NCBI GenBank assembly: GCA_009668975.1
Contig: SBEG01000003.1
Location: 62,001-126,000, forward strand
From: Deltaproteobacteria bacterium
GTDB lineage: Bacteria > Desulfobacterota > Desulfuromonadia > Geobacterales > Geobacteraceae
Length of the DNA stretch: 64,000 nt
Reading direction: 5' to 3'
Part shown: positions 1 through 8,486 of the stretch, in pieces
Position numbering within the stretch: the stretch's first letter is position 1
How the letters are laid out: each line of letters begins with the position of its first letter
Made by a program: the position numbers and the translations under genes
Notes under the pieces: model-generated
Database searches by the model: none
What the model was told of the DNA's origin: nothing
Seen by the model: the letters and a program-made list of their open reading frames with translations, nothing else

Positions 1-1
1 C

Positions 2-340
2 GAGTTGGTGGTTGCCGGGGTTACGATTGATGGTTTCTATATCTGCCCCCATCATCCGGAGCACGGATCGGCTGATTCCGCGGGAGAATGTAACTGCCGC
101 AAGCCGCTGCCCGGCATGATAGAAAGGGCCATCTCCGATTTCCGGATTGATCCCACCCGCTCCTATCTGATCGGTGACAAGTTGAGCGACATTGAGGCCG
201 GTCGTGCCGCCGGCTGCCGCTCACTGCTGGTGCGGACCGGGTATGGTGCTGCAGTCGTGCAGTCTGTCCCGCAGGATGTCACCATCGTGGACGATCTTCC
301 GGCCGCTGCCCGATTCATTCTTGGCGAGGAAATTTCCTGA
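2..340 (+). CDS. gmhB: D-glycero-D-manno-heptose 1,7-bisphosphate 7-phosphatase, C-terminal part
   Basis: The gene is cut by the left window edge; about 112 residues remain and the frame is open from base 2. It is a HAD-IIIA phosphatase that removes the 7-phosphate during ADP-heptose synthesis for the LPS inner core in the cytoplasm. Visible marks are the Cys/His zinc cluster CPHHPEH...CNCRKP, found in GmhB and related HisB-N proteins, and the late HAD motif GDKLSDIEAG that binds Mg2+. A histidinol-phosphatase-like HAD is the main alternative, but the LPS genes that follow favour GmhB. The N-terminal catalytic DxD motif lies outside the window. Confidence 0.8.
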   Translation, partial: ELVVAGVTIDGFYICPHHPEHGSADSAGECNCRKPLPGMIERAISDFRIDPTRSYLIGDKLSDIEAGRAAGCRSLLVRTGYGAAVVQSVPQDVTIVDDLPAAARFILGEEIS

Positions 341-401
341 AATTGATCGACGTAGCAAGTTGGCCAATGCGGCTGAATCTTCGGTCAGCAAAGATAATAA
401 T

Positions 402-429
402 TTGACGGTTTTTCTTTCCCTGTGATAAT
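402..429 (+). promoter_or_regulatory. Putative sigma-70 promoter before rmlA with overlapping palindrome
   Basis: TTGACG (402-407) and GATAAT (424-429) are separated by 16 bases. A 6-bp inverted repeat, CCCTGT (418-423) and ACAGGG (432-437), spans the -10 box and could be an operator or a hairpin at the start of the RNA. No T-tract follows it on either strand, so a terminator is less likely. Confidence 0.4.
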
Positions 430-488
430 AAACAGGGAGCGCTGAATATTCCCGCAACTCCACGAATGTACTGAAGGTGTTCACGAAT

Positions 489-1376
489 ATGGCGATAAAA
501 AAAGGTATTATCCTTGCTGGCGGTGCCGGTAGCCGGCTCTACCCGTTGACCCTTGTTGCCAGCAAGCAGTTGCAGCCGGTCTATGACAAGCCGATGATCT
601 ACTACCCGTTGGCGACGCTGATGATGGCGGGACTGCGGGACATTCTGATCATCTCCACACCCCAGGACACCCCGCGCTTTCAGGCGCTGCTCGGAGACGG
701 CTCCCGCTGGGGAATCCGGATCAGCTACCGGGTTCAGCCGGAGCCGAAGGGGATTGCCCAGGCATTCCTGATTGGTGAGGAATTTATCGGCAATGATGCG
801 GTCTGCCTGATCCTCGGCGATAATCTCTTTTATGGCAAGATGGATCTCCACAAGGCCGTGGCGGAGTTTGAAAGCGGCGCAAAGATCTTCGGCTACTACG
901 TGCAGGATCCGGAACGCTACGGGGTGGTCGAGTTTGACGAGACCGGGAAGGCGATCGGTATCGAAGAGAAGCCGGCGAAACCCAAGACCCATTATGCCGT
1001 GCCGGGACTCTATCTCTACGACAACAAAGTGGTGGAAATCACCAAGACGATGCGTCCTTCGGCCCGGGGCGAACTGGAGATTACCGATCTGAATCTCGAT
1101 TATCTGCGACGCGGGCAGCTGCGGGTCGAGAAGTTGGGCCGGGGCATTGCCTGGCTTGACACCGGTACGCACCAGAGTCTGCTCGAGGCCAGTCATTTTA
1201 TCGGGACCCTTGAGGCGCGGCAAGGGCTGAAAATCGCCTGTCTGGAAGAGATTGCCTTCCGTCTCGGCTTCATCGATGCCGCCGGAATGGAAAAGACGAT
1301 TGCCGAGACGCCGAAATCAGGGTATCGTGACTACCTTGCCCGGGTCTTTACGGAAATAGTGCACAAGGAGTTGTGA
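489..1376 (+). CDS. rmlA: Glucose-1-phosphate thymidylyltransferase
   Basis: Makes dTDP-glucose from dTTP and glucose-1-phosphate, the first step of dTDP-deoxysugar (rhamnose-type) synthesis for surface polysaccharide. About 295 residues, the usual RmlA length. The N-terminal nucleotide-binding loop is [11 protein letters not shown], followed by [16 protein letters not shown]; the LGDNLFYG and [15 protein letters not shown] segments are also typical. The ATG at 489 is preferred to an in-frame GTG at 477 because GAAGGTG at 473-479 is then a Shine-Dalgarno site 9 bases upstream. The next gene starts 1 base after the stop. The rmlB and rmlD genes that normally accompany it are not in the window. 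Confidence 0.93.
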   Translation: MAIKKGIILAGGAGSRLYPLTLVASKQLQPVYDKPMIYYPLATLMMAGLRDILIISTPQDTPRFQALLGDGSRWGIRISYRVQPEPKGIAQAFLIGEEFIGNDAVCLILGDNLFYGKMDLHKAVAEFESGAKIFGYYVQDPERYGVVEFDETGKAIGIEEKPAKPKTHYAVPGLYLYDNKVVEITKTMRPSARGELEITDLNLDYLRRGQLRVEKLGRGIAWLDTGTHQSLLEASHFIGTLEARQGLKIACLEEIAFRLGFIDAAGMEKTIAETPKSGYRDYLARVFTEIVHKEL

Positions 1377-1377
1377 A

Positions 1378-1869
1378 GTGACGGAAATGGCGACTCGATT
1401 CAAACCCGGGAAAATTCATGACGTTGTGGTCAGGCCCTTGACGAAGTTCCTTGACGACAGGGGCTGGCTTGCGGAGCTGTTTCGATACGACGAGCTTGAG
1501 GGGCAGATGCTTCCGGTCATGTCCTACCTGTCCATGACCAAGCCGGGGATTGCCCGCGGCCCCCATGAGCATCTGGCGCAAACGGATTTTTTCTGTTTTC
1601 TCGGCCCGTCGAATTTCAAGATTTATCTCTGGGATGCCCGCTCCGATTCGCCGACTTTCGGCGTCAGCCAGAGTTTTTATGCCGGGCTGGATTCCCCGAG
1701 GATGGTCATCGTTCCTCCCGGAGTTGTCCATGCCTATAAGAATGTCGGGATTGAAAACGGCTTGGTGTTCAATGCCCCTGATGCGCTCTATGCCGGTGAA
1801 GGGAAGCAGGCTCCCGTTGATGAAATCCGTCACGAAGAGGCGGAAGGCTCGCCATTTTCTCTCGACTGA
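1378..1869 (+). CDS. RmlC-like dTDP-4-dehydro-sugar 3,5-epimerase family protein
   Basis: 163-residue cupin of the dTDP-4-dehydrorhamnose 3,5-epimerase family. The catalytic-histidine segment reads RGPHEH rather than the classical RGLHxQ, and a second cupin motif, VIVPPGVVHAYKN, lies near residue 120. It is slightly shorter than classical RmlC and divergent, so the exact sugar substrate is uncertain. The GTG start at 1378 has AAGGAG 8 bases upstream, and the gene is translationally close to rmlA (1-base gap), so the two probably act on the same nucleotide sugar. An ATG at 1387 is an alternative start. Confidence 0.8.
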   Translation: MTEMATRFKPGKIHDVVVRPLTKFLDDRGWLAELFRYDELEGQMLPVMSYLSMTKPGIARGPHEHLAQTDFFCFLGPSNFKIYLWDARSDSPTFGVSQSFYAGLDSPRMVIVPPGVVHAYKNVGIENGLVFNAPDALYAGEGKQAPVDEIRHEEAEGSPFSLD

Positions 1870-1902
1870 TGACAGTTTTTCAAAGGAATTAACGTGATGT
1901 GG

Positions 1903-1924
1903 GGGAGGGGATGATTCTCCTCCC
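1903..1924 (+). terminator. GC-rich hairpin between rmlC-like gene and mreC
   Basis: GGGAGGGG (1903-1910) pairs with CTCCTCCC (1917-1924) around a 6-base loop. There is no T-run directly after it, so it is a weak terminator or a structured part of the mreC leader, ending 17 bases before the mreC ATG. Confidence 0.4.
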
Positions 1925-1941
1925 TTCGCTGTTTTGAAATA

Positions 1942-2754
1942 ATGATCAATTTTATCAGGAAACACAACATTCGTATCGTAGCCGGGGTGGCTCTGCTGGC
2001 AGCCCTGCTGTTCTACTCGCTGCATCTGCGGCAGAAAGAACACACGACTGCCTTCGAAAGGGCTGTTCTCACGCTATCGGCCCCGGTTGGCGGACTGGTT
2101 TTCCGGGTCAACGACTTTTTTGCCGGGATTTGGAATAACTACATTTCCCTGGTCGACGTTCGCAAGGAAAACGATCAGCTGCGGGAAATGGTCAAGCAGT
2201 TGAATGCGCAGGTAATCCGGGATCGCGAAGCGGTTCTGGCAAGCGAGCGCCTGCAACAGTTGCTGAATCTGCGCAATGCCCTGCATGTGCCGACTATTGC
2301 TGCCCGGGTCATCGGTGAGGATGTAACCCCTTGGTTCAGGACCGTTATCATCGACCGGGGCTCTATTGACGGGGTGCGGGAAGGCATGCCGGTGGTAGCC
2401 TCGGGCGGCGTTGTCGGGCGTGTCGTCCGGGTTGCTTCCACGAGTTCCCGTTTGCTTCTGATCACGGATAATGCCAGCGCCATTGCCGCAACGGTGCAAC
2501 GTTCCCGGGCCCGGGGTGTGGTGAAGGGTAAAAGCGGCCAACTCTGTTCCCTGGAATTTTCCCAGAGGGGGGAAGATGTGAAGGTGGGGGATGTGATCGT
2601 CACGTCCGGAATTGGCGGAGTTTTTCCGAGTGCTTTGCCTGTGGGGGAGGTTACCATGGTAAAAAAGGGTGAGTACGGAATCTTTCAAACCGTGGAATTG
2701 CGGCCGTTCGTCTCCATGTCGCATCTCGAAGAAGTCTTGGTGCTTCTCCAGTAG
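1942..2754 (+). CDS. mreC: Rod shape-determining protein MreC
   Basis: Periplasmic elongasome scaffold, 270 residues. An N-terminal membrane anchor (about residues 12-27) is followed by a coiled-coil (about 70-115) and the MreC beta domain, with the conserved RVIGEDVTPWFRTVIIDRGS and VTSGIGGVFPSALPVGEV segments. The ATG at 1942 has no convincing Shine-Dalgarno site, since the G-rich stretch upstream is inside a hairpin. It heads an mreC-mreD-mrdA-rodA group. mreB, usually directly upstream, is replaced here by nucleotide-sugar genes. Confidence 0.95.
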   Translation: MINFIRKHNIRIVAGVALLAALLFYSLHLRQKEHTTAFERAVLTLSAPVGGLVFRVNDFFAGIWNNYISLVDVRKENDQLREMVKQLNAQVIRDREAVLASERLQQLLNLRNALHVPTIAARVIGEDVTPWFRTVIIDRGSIDGVREGMPVVASGGVVGRVVRVASTSSRLLLITDNASAIAATVQRSRARGVVKGKSGQLCSLEFSQRGEDVKVGDVIVTSGIGGVFPSALPVGEVTMVKKGEYGIFQTVELRPFVSMSHLEEVLVLLQ

Positions 2755-2867
2755 CCGGCTGATTCTTCCTCAGGTAAACGGCGGATCATTCCTGCCGGCC
2801 GTTACCTTCACCGTGATGGAGGAATCAACATACGCAACAATTTTAAACGGGTCTATCACCAATCGCT

Positions 2868-3353
2868 ATGCTCAAGTTTCTTAATATACTCGTCCTCGTT
2901 GTCATCGGGGTGATTTTTCAGGTAAACATTTTTCCCGCTTACCTCGCCGATCCCTTTAAGCCGAATGTGCTGCTGATTTTTGTCGTGTGCCTCGGTTTTC
3001 GCTCCAGCCTTCGGTTCGGGGCGCCTGGTTCTTTCCTCCTCGGTCTTCTCCAGGATTCCTTCAGCGGAATGTATTTCGGCTTGAATGCATTCTCGTTCCT
3101 GTTTATTTTTATCTTGTACCATGTGGTGGCTGCCCGGTTGTACACCGGCAGCAAAACCCTGCTTGTTCTTGGCACGGTGCTGGCCGTTTTTATAAACGCC
3201 TCTGTCCAGTTTCTGCTGCTCCTGGTTTTCTCAGCTTCTGATGGCGCCTTTTTCGCGATATTCGGGGTCATATTCCCCCAGGTGCTGACAACGGCACTTG
3301 TTTCAGTGCTTATCGCGCAATTTCCGCGAGCCGGTAAAGAGGAGTTCCCGTGA
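2868..3353 (+). CDS. mreD: Rod shape-determining protein MreD
   Basis: Inner-membrane elongasome protein of 161 residues with about five hydrophobic segments covering most of its length. The family motif LGLLQDSFSGMYFGLNAFSF lies near residues 58-77. Its TGA overlaps the GTG start of mrdA by four bases (GTGA), so translation is coupled. The sequence is weakly conserved, as usual for MreD; position between mreC and mrdA makes the call secure. Confidence 0.93.
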   Translation: MLKFLNILVLVVIGVIFQVNIFPAYLADPFKPNVLLIFVVCLGFRSSLRFGAPGSFLLGLLQDSFSGMYFGLNAFSFLFIFILYHVVAARLYTGSKTLLVLGTVLAVFINASVQFLLLLVFSASDGAFFAIFGVIFPQVLTTALVSVLIAQFPRAGKEEFP

Positions 3354-5272
3354 AAGGGCAACGTATCATCCGTGAGATGCGGGATCCTTCCCGGCGTCTT
3401 CTCCTGCTGACCATTGGTGTTTCAGTACTGTTTTTTATGTTGCTGATGCGTCTCTGGTATCTGCAGATTGTCAAGGCCGAGGACTTTCAGAATCTTTCGG
3501 AGAATAATCGTTTGCGACTCGTTCCCGTTGCGTCTTCGCGGGGAACGATTCTCGACCGGAATGGCGTGATCCTGGTCGATAATAGCCCCTCTTTCAGTAT
3601 TGCCGTGATTCCCCAGGAGGTCACCGATAAAGAAGTACTGGTGAAAAATCTCTCCAGGCTGATGGGGATGAGTGAAGGCGAATTGTTGGAGAAGTGGAAT
3701 AAAGCCAGGAAAGGGAGCCGTTACCAGCCGATCATACTTGCTTCAAACATCACGCGTGATCAAATGGAAATTCTCGAAGAGAACCGTCTCTTCCTTCCGG
3801 GCCTGGATGTCGTTATGCACCCGATCCGTGCCTACTATTATGGTGTTCTTGGCGCACATCTGTTCGGGCATCTGGGTGAAATTTCCGAACAGGAAATTGG
3901 AAACGAGCGCTTTAAGGATTACAATCCCGGCGATTACGTGGGCAAAAGCGGTATTGAGCGGAACTGGGAAAAGGAACTGCACGGGGCCGACGGCGGTCGC
4001 CAGATCGAAGTCGATGCCAGGGGGAGATTTTTGCGAACCGTCAGCGAGCGCAGTCCGACCACGGGCAACAGCCTGGTTCTCACCATTGATCTTGCCGTGC
4101 AGAAAGCTGCCGAAGCGGCTTTTGGCGAGCAGGCCGGAGCCGCGGTTGCCTTGGAAGTCAATAGCGGAGAAGTTCTTGCTTTTGTCAGCAACCCTTCTTT
4201 CGACCCGGCACTGTTTGCCGGAAGACTTCCGGCCGAGATCTGGAACACCTACCTGAACGACAAACGCCACCCTCTTGAAAACAAGGCTTTGAAGGGACAA
4301 TATCCTCCCGGCTCGACCTTCAAGATCATTACGGCGCTTGCTGGTCTGGAAGAGGGTTTGGTCGATGAGAATACTTCGGTAACCTGTAACGGTTCCTATC
4401 GGTTTGGAAACAGATCTTTCGGCTGCTGGCAAAGGAAGGGCCATGGTACGGTAAGCCTGCGAAAGGCGCTTCGCGAGTCGTGTGATGTCTATTTCTATCG
4501 TCTGGGGGAACAGCTGGGAGTCGACAAGATTGCTTTCTATGCGAAGCAGTTCGGCCTTGGCGAGCCGGTCGGCATCGGCCTGGAGAACGAAAAGTCGGGT
4601 CTCATTCCCACGAAGGCCTGGAAAGAAAAGCGCTACGGCAAGAAATGGCTCAGTGGCGAGACTCTCTCCGTGGCCATAGGACAAGGATATGTGCTGACAA
4701 CGCCGCTCCAGCTCGCCGTGATGACAGCCGAGGTTGCCACTGAGGGGACGGTGTATGCCCCGCACCTGGTGAAAAAGGTTGTGAGTCCCGAAGGGACGGT
4801 CCTGCGGGAATTTTATCCCACCGTCGTCAGAAGGGCAGCTTTCAAGGGTGAAAGCTGGCGTGCCGTCAAGAGAGGACTCTTTGCGGTTGTCAATGAACCG
4901 GGCGGTACCGGAGCGGTTGCCAGGCTTTATGAAGTCAAGGTGGCCGGGAAGACCGGTACTTCGCAGGTCGTGAAGCTTCGTGACCGCAAGGGGGCAATAC
5001 CGTACCAATATCGCGATCATGCTCTTTTCGTCGCCTTTGCGCCCTATGAAAAGCCGGAAATTGCCGTTGCCGTTGTCGTTGAACATGGCGAGCATGGCGG
5101 ATCCGCGGCAGCGCCGATTGCGGGGAAGATATTGCGTACCTACTTCGAGACAAAAGGGGTGATAAAAAAGCCGGTGCCGCAGAAACACTATTCCTCCGCA
5201 GCAGTGCCGGATGGGACCCCAATAGCCGAAACTGTTGAGCCGGTTCCAGAGGAGCAGAACGGGAATGATTGA
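3350..5272 (+). CDS. mrdA: Penicillin-binding protein 2, peptidoglycan transpeptidase
   Basis: Elongation-specific D,D-transpeptidase that works with RodA in the periplasm. 640 residues: a cytoplasmic tail, one membrane segment (about residues 18-38), a PBP dimer domain starting with ASSRGTILDRNG, and the transpeptidase domain. The three active-site motifs are visible: STFK with the acylated serine near residue 322, SCD near 376 in the SxN position, and KTGTS near 534. SxD instead of SxN is common in PBP2. GTG start, four-base overlap with mreD; the 3' end overlaps the rodA start by several bases. Confidence 0.95.
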   Translation: MKGQRIIREMRDPSRRLLLLTIGVSVLFFMLLMRLWYLQIVKAEDFQNLSENNRLRLVPVASSRGTILDRNGVILVDNSPSFSIAVIPQEVTDKEVLVKNLSRLMGMSEGELLEKWNKARKGSRYQPIILASNITRDQMEILEENRLFLPGLDVVMHPIRAYYYGVLGAHLFGHLGEISEQEIGNERFKDYNPGDYVGKSGIERNWEKELHGADGGRQIEVDARGRFLRTVSERSPTTGNSLVLTIDLAVQKAAEAAFGEQAGAAVALEVNSGEVLAFVSNPSFDPALFAGRLPAEIWNTYLNDKRHPLENKALKGQYPPGSTFKIITALAGLEEGLVDENTSVTCNGSYRFGNRSFGCWQRKGHGTVSLRKALRESCDVYFYRLGEQLGVDKIAFYAKQFGLGEPVGIGLENEKSGLIPTKAWKEKRYGKKWLSGETLSVAIGQGYVLTTPLQLAVMTAEVATEGTVYAPHLVKKVVSPEGTVLREFYPTVVRRAAFKGESWRAVKRGLFAVVNEPGGTGAVARLYEVKVAGKTGTSQVVKLRDRKGAIPYQYRDHALFVAFAPYEKPEIAVAVVVEHGEHGGSAAAPIAGKILRTYFETKGVIKKPVPQKHYSSAAVPDGTPIAETVEPVPEEQNGND

Positions 5273-6365
5273 TCGCAGACTTTTTATCAACTTCGATTGG
5301 GGCTTTCTCCTGCTGGTCCTGCTGATTGCCGGAATCGGGGTGCTGAATATTGCCAGTGCCGCCGCATCCTATTCCATGCAGGACACCTCCTATGCCGTGA
5401 AACAGCTGTACTGGGTGCTGATCGGTCTATTCATCGTCATACAGGTTTGCAGTATCGATTATCACCTCTTTGAGGATATCGCCTACTGGTGCTTCGGCAT
5501 ACTGGTTTTCCTGCTGTTCGTGGTGCTGATCATGGGGAAAACTTCCATGGGGGCGACCCGTTGGCTGCATCTCGGTTTTATCAGCTTCCAGCCGTCGGAG
5601 TTGATGAAGATCGTTATTATCATGGTCTTTTCCAGCTATCTGGCCAATTTTACCGGTTCGGGTGGTCTGTCTCTCAAAGACCTCGTAAAACCTTTTTTAC
5701 TCCTGGGCACGCCGGCGGTACTGATCATGAAACAACCGGATCTTGGAACGGCATCGCTTGTCGTTCTCATTGCGTTTTCCATGATTCTTTATGCCGGAGT
5801 TCGCATGCAGGCGATCGTAACCCTTGTGCTTGCGGCCTTGCCAACGGTATTTCTTGGTTGGCATTATTACCTGCGAGATTACCAGAAAGAGCGGCTTTTG
5901 AATTTTCTCTCACCGGAGCGAGATCCGCTCGGAAGCGGCTATCATATTATCCAAAGCAAGATCGCGGTCGGGTCAGGTGGCCTGACCGGAAAGGGATTCA
6001 TGCAGGGAACGCAGACACAACTCCGCTTTCTCCCTGAACAGCACACGGACTTCGCTTTTTCCGTTTTTTCCGAGGAGTGGGGCTTCCTCGGATGTTTGTT
6101 TGTGCTGCTGCTCTACTTTTTTCTGATTCTCTGGGGTCTCAATATTGCCCGCAGGTGCAATGATCACTTTGGCAGACTCATGGCTGTGGGGGTGACGGCC
6201 ATGCTTTTCTGGCATATCGTGATCAATATCGGAATGGTGATTGGTCTCTTCCCGGTTGTTGGCGTTCCACTTCCGTTATTTTCCTACGGCGGGACTTCCA
6301 TGATTACTTCGATGATAGGTGTCGGAATCTTGCTGAACATCCGGATGCGAAGATTCATGTTCTGA
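5265..6365 (+). CDS. rodA: Rod shape-determining protein RodA, peptidoglycan glycosyltransferase
   Basis: SEDS-family polymerase of 366 residues with about ten membrane segments; it polymerises lipid II glycan strands as the partner of PBP2. Family signatures include SFQPSELMKI, the QPDLGTASL segment with the key aspartate, and the C-terminal PLPLFSYGGTSM. The ATG at 5265 is chosen because AGAGGAG lies about ten bases upstream; it overlaps the mrdA stop (5270-5272) in another frame. Upstream in-frame starts lie deep in mrdA and would add a non-homologous tail. Confidence 0.95.
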   Translation: MIDRRLFINFDWGFLLLVLLIAGIGVLNIASAAASYSMQDTSYAVKQLYWVLIGLFIVIQVCSIDYHLFEDIAYWCFGILVFLLFVVLIMGKTSMGATRWLHLGFISFQPSELMKIVIIMVFSSYLANFTGSGGLSLKDLVKPFLLLGTPAVLIMKQPDLGTASLVVLIAFSMILYAGVRMQAIVTLVLAALPTVFLGWHYYLRDYQKERLLNFLSPERDPLGSGYHIIQSKIAVGSGGLTGKGFMQGTQTQLRFLPEQHTDFAFSVFSEEWGFLGCLFVLLLYFFLILWGLNIARRCNDHFGRLMAVGVTAMLFWHIVINIGMVIGLFPVVGVPLPLFSYGGTSMITSMIGVGILLNIRMRRFMF

Positions 6366-6778
6366 CAATCTGAAAGCTTGAATTCTGCCGGTGCGTGAAC
6401 CGCTAAACATAGCTTTAAGGACCGCTTCCATCTGGCCCGGGCGGAACCCGCAGTTCGAAGGGCAGCGCTTCCTCCTCGGCCTTGGCCGCCTTCGATCATC
6501 TTCTCTGTAACAAATCCTGCCCCCGTTGTAACTCTTTAGTGATTCCGTAATTTCAATTGATTGTTTCAGTTCTGTGCGGTTAGGCAAGAACAAGTTCACG
6601 CGTTGCAATTGAAAAGGTGTCTTTTCCCCCCTGACTGAACTAATGCCTGACTTGAGTTGGCTCGTTGCTGCGGATAATTTTTTCTATGGAAAAAATATTC
6701 AAGAAAGCCGGCGGGAGACCGAAAAGGTTCAATACCTGTATCCACTTCTATTCCGCAATATTTCCCCAGGGGGTTTTC
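6366..6778. other. Gene-free stretch after rodA with possible coding relic
   Basis: About 410 bases without a convincing gene. On the minus strand around 6417-6500 there is a short open stretch rich in Ala/Glu/Pro codons ending in a stop, with no start codon, which reads like the last 25 or so codons of a decayed gene. The rest holds no hairpin with a T-tract and no clear sigma-70 or sigma-28 promoter that I could identify. Confidence 0.3.
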
Positions 6779-8383
6779 GTGAAAGTCCGGACAAAAATTA
6801 TTGTCGTAAATGTACTGATTATGGTAGCAACTATCGCCGCGGTAACCGGAATCTGCCTCTATGAATTCCGCAAGGAGCTGCAGAGTCAGGCGATGATTTC
6901 CCAGGAGAGCCGTTTGAAAACGTTCTGGGAACTTCTTCGGCAAAAGGGTGGTGAGTTCCGGATTGTTGACGGCAAACTGCTGGCTGGAGAGTTCGTCATC
7001 AATGGCGATACTGCCTTGCCTGACCGTCTCAAGGATTTGTGCGGAGGTACGGCGACGATTTTCCTGGGTGATGAAAGGGTTTCCACCAACGTGTTGAAGC
7101 CGGACGGCAGCCGTGCCGTTGGCACCCGCCTTCAGGGGCCGGCCTATGATGCAGTGATAACGAAAGGCATCCCTTATCGGGGGGAGGCGAAGATTCTCGG
7201 TGTCCCCTACTTCACTGCCTATGACCCGATAAAAGATTCGCAGGGCAAGACAATCGGGGTCTTGTATGTCGGCATCCAGAAGAAGGAATTTTTTACTCAA
7301 TATGACAAACTCAAACTGCTGATCGTCGGACTTGCAGTCGCTTTGCTTGCGGTTGCTGTAGTGGTGATCCGCTTCTTTATTCACCGGCTATTTGCTCCGG
7401 TTGTGAGGATGAGTGAAATGCTGGTTACCGCCCAGAGGGAGGATGACCTTTCGCAGCGGCTCGACTATCTGAAAAAAGATGAGGTCGGCGAGATGTGCTG
7501 CGCATTCAATGGGTTCCTCGACAAGTTGACGGATATCATCGGGACCATAGCCCGGTCAGCTGAAAGACTGACAACATCGGGCGGGACTCTTTTTTCCGCC
7601 TCCGAGATGATGGCCGGCAGTGCCGATGAAGTTGCCAGTCAGACAGCAACCGTGGCAGTGGCGAGTGAAGAAATGGCGGTGACGTCCAATGACGTGGCTC
7701 AGAACTGCGCCCTGGCTGCGGATGGCTCCCATCGTGCCAGTGCTACGGCCCTTTCCGGATCTTCCGTAGTCCAGGAAACCATTGCAATGATGAACAGTAT
7801 TGCCGTGCGTGTCAGGAAGTCCGCCGGGACAGTGGAAAATCTCGGTGCCCAGTCTGACCAGATTGGTGAGATTGTCGGCACCATCGAGGATATTGCCGAT
7901 CAGACGAACCTTCTGGCTCTCAATGCCGCCATCGAGGCTGCCCGGGCCGGGGAACAGGGCAGAGGTTTCGCGGTGGTCGCGGATGAGGTGCGGGCCTTGG
8001 CCGAACGGACCACCAAGGCCACCAAGGAGATCGGCGCAATGATCAAATCCATCCAGCAGCAGACCCGGGAAGCGGTCAGTTCCATGGAGGAAGGGGTCAT
8101 CGAGGTGGATCGCGGCACTGCCGAGGCGGCGAAATCGGGACATGCCCTGGAAGAGATTCTGGAACAGATCAATGCGGTGAGCATGCAGGTGAACCAGATT
8201 GCAACGGCCGCCGAGGAGCAGACCGGGACTACCAACGAAATCAGCAACAATATCCAGACGATCACTGATGTCGTGCGGGGGACCGCTGAAGCGGCAAAGA
8301 ATTCGGCAACAGCAGCCGGGGAGTTGACAGTGATGGCCGAAGAACTGAGGAGTATTGTCGGAAAATTCAAGCTTGCGGTTTGA
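6779..8383 (+). CDS. Methyl-accepting chemotaxis protein with periplasmic Cache sensor
   Basis: Membrane chemoreceptor of about 534 residues. Order: TM1 (about 8-27), a periplasmic single-Cache-type domain containing [12 protein letters not shown] and a GVLYVG end motif, TM2 (about 187-207), HAMP, and a long signalling coiled coil. The highly conserved hairpin tip [20 protein letters not shown] identifies the CheA/CheW contact region. The GTG at 6779 is preferred: AGGGGG lies 5-10 bases upstream and the protein then begins just before TM1. An upstream ATG would add 38 unlikely residues. It stands alone; whether it feeds the chemosensory cluster at 33.7-46.4 kb is unknown. Confidence 0.9.
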   Translation: MKVRTKIIVVNVLIMVATIAAVTGICLYEFRKELQSQAMISQESRLKTFWELLRQKGGEFRIVDGKLLAGEFVINGDTALPDRLKDLCGGTATIFLGDERVSTNVLKPDGSRAVGTRLQGPAYDAVITKGIPYRGEAKILGVPYFTAYDPIKDSQGKTIGVLYVGIQKKEFFTQYDKLKLLIVGLAVALLAVAVVVIRFFIHRLFAPVVRMSEMLVTAQREDDLSQRLDYLKKDEVGEMCCAFNGFLDKLTDIIGTIARSAERLTTSGGTLFSASEMMAGSADEVASQTATVAVASEEMAVTSNDVAQNCALAADGSHRASATALSGSSVVQETIAMMNSIAVRVRKSAGTVENLGAQSDQIGEIVGTIEDIADQTNLLALNAAIEAARAGEQGRGFAVVADEVRALAERTTKATKEIGAMIKSIQQQTREAVSSMEEGVIEVDRGTAEAAKSGHALEEILEQINAVSMQVNQIATAAEEQTGTTNEISNNIQTITDVVRGTAEAAKNSATAAGELTVMAEELRSIVGKFKLAV

Positions 8384-8410
8384 TGGTAGCCATTTTTAAC
8401 TCTTTCCCCC

Positions 8411-8449
8411 GGGAGCATTCAGGCATTTTGCTGAGTGCTCCCTTTTTTT
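8411..8449 (+). terminator. Rho-independent terminator after chemoreceptor gene
   Basis: GGGAGCA-TT-CAG (8411-8422) pairs with CTG-AG-TGCTCCC (8431-8442), followed by seven T residues (8443-8449). It serves the plus-strand receptor gene; no T-tract follows on the minus strand. Confidence 0.85.
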
Positions 8450-8486
8450 GTCCGGAATATCCTGGTGAGGGCGCGGAAGGGAGCGT

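Noticed and set aside
418..437. Rho-independent terminator before rmlA
   Set aside because: The hairpin has only a 6-bp stem and no T-tract follows on either strand; a promoter-overlapping palindrome fits better.
3743..5290. 515-codon open frame on the minus strand
   Set aside because: It is antisense to mrdA, whose active-site motifs are intact. The translation shows no domain and has the composition of a shadow frame.
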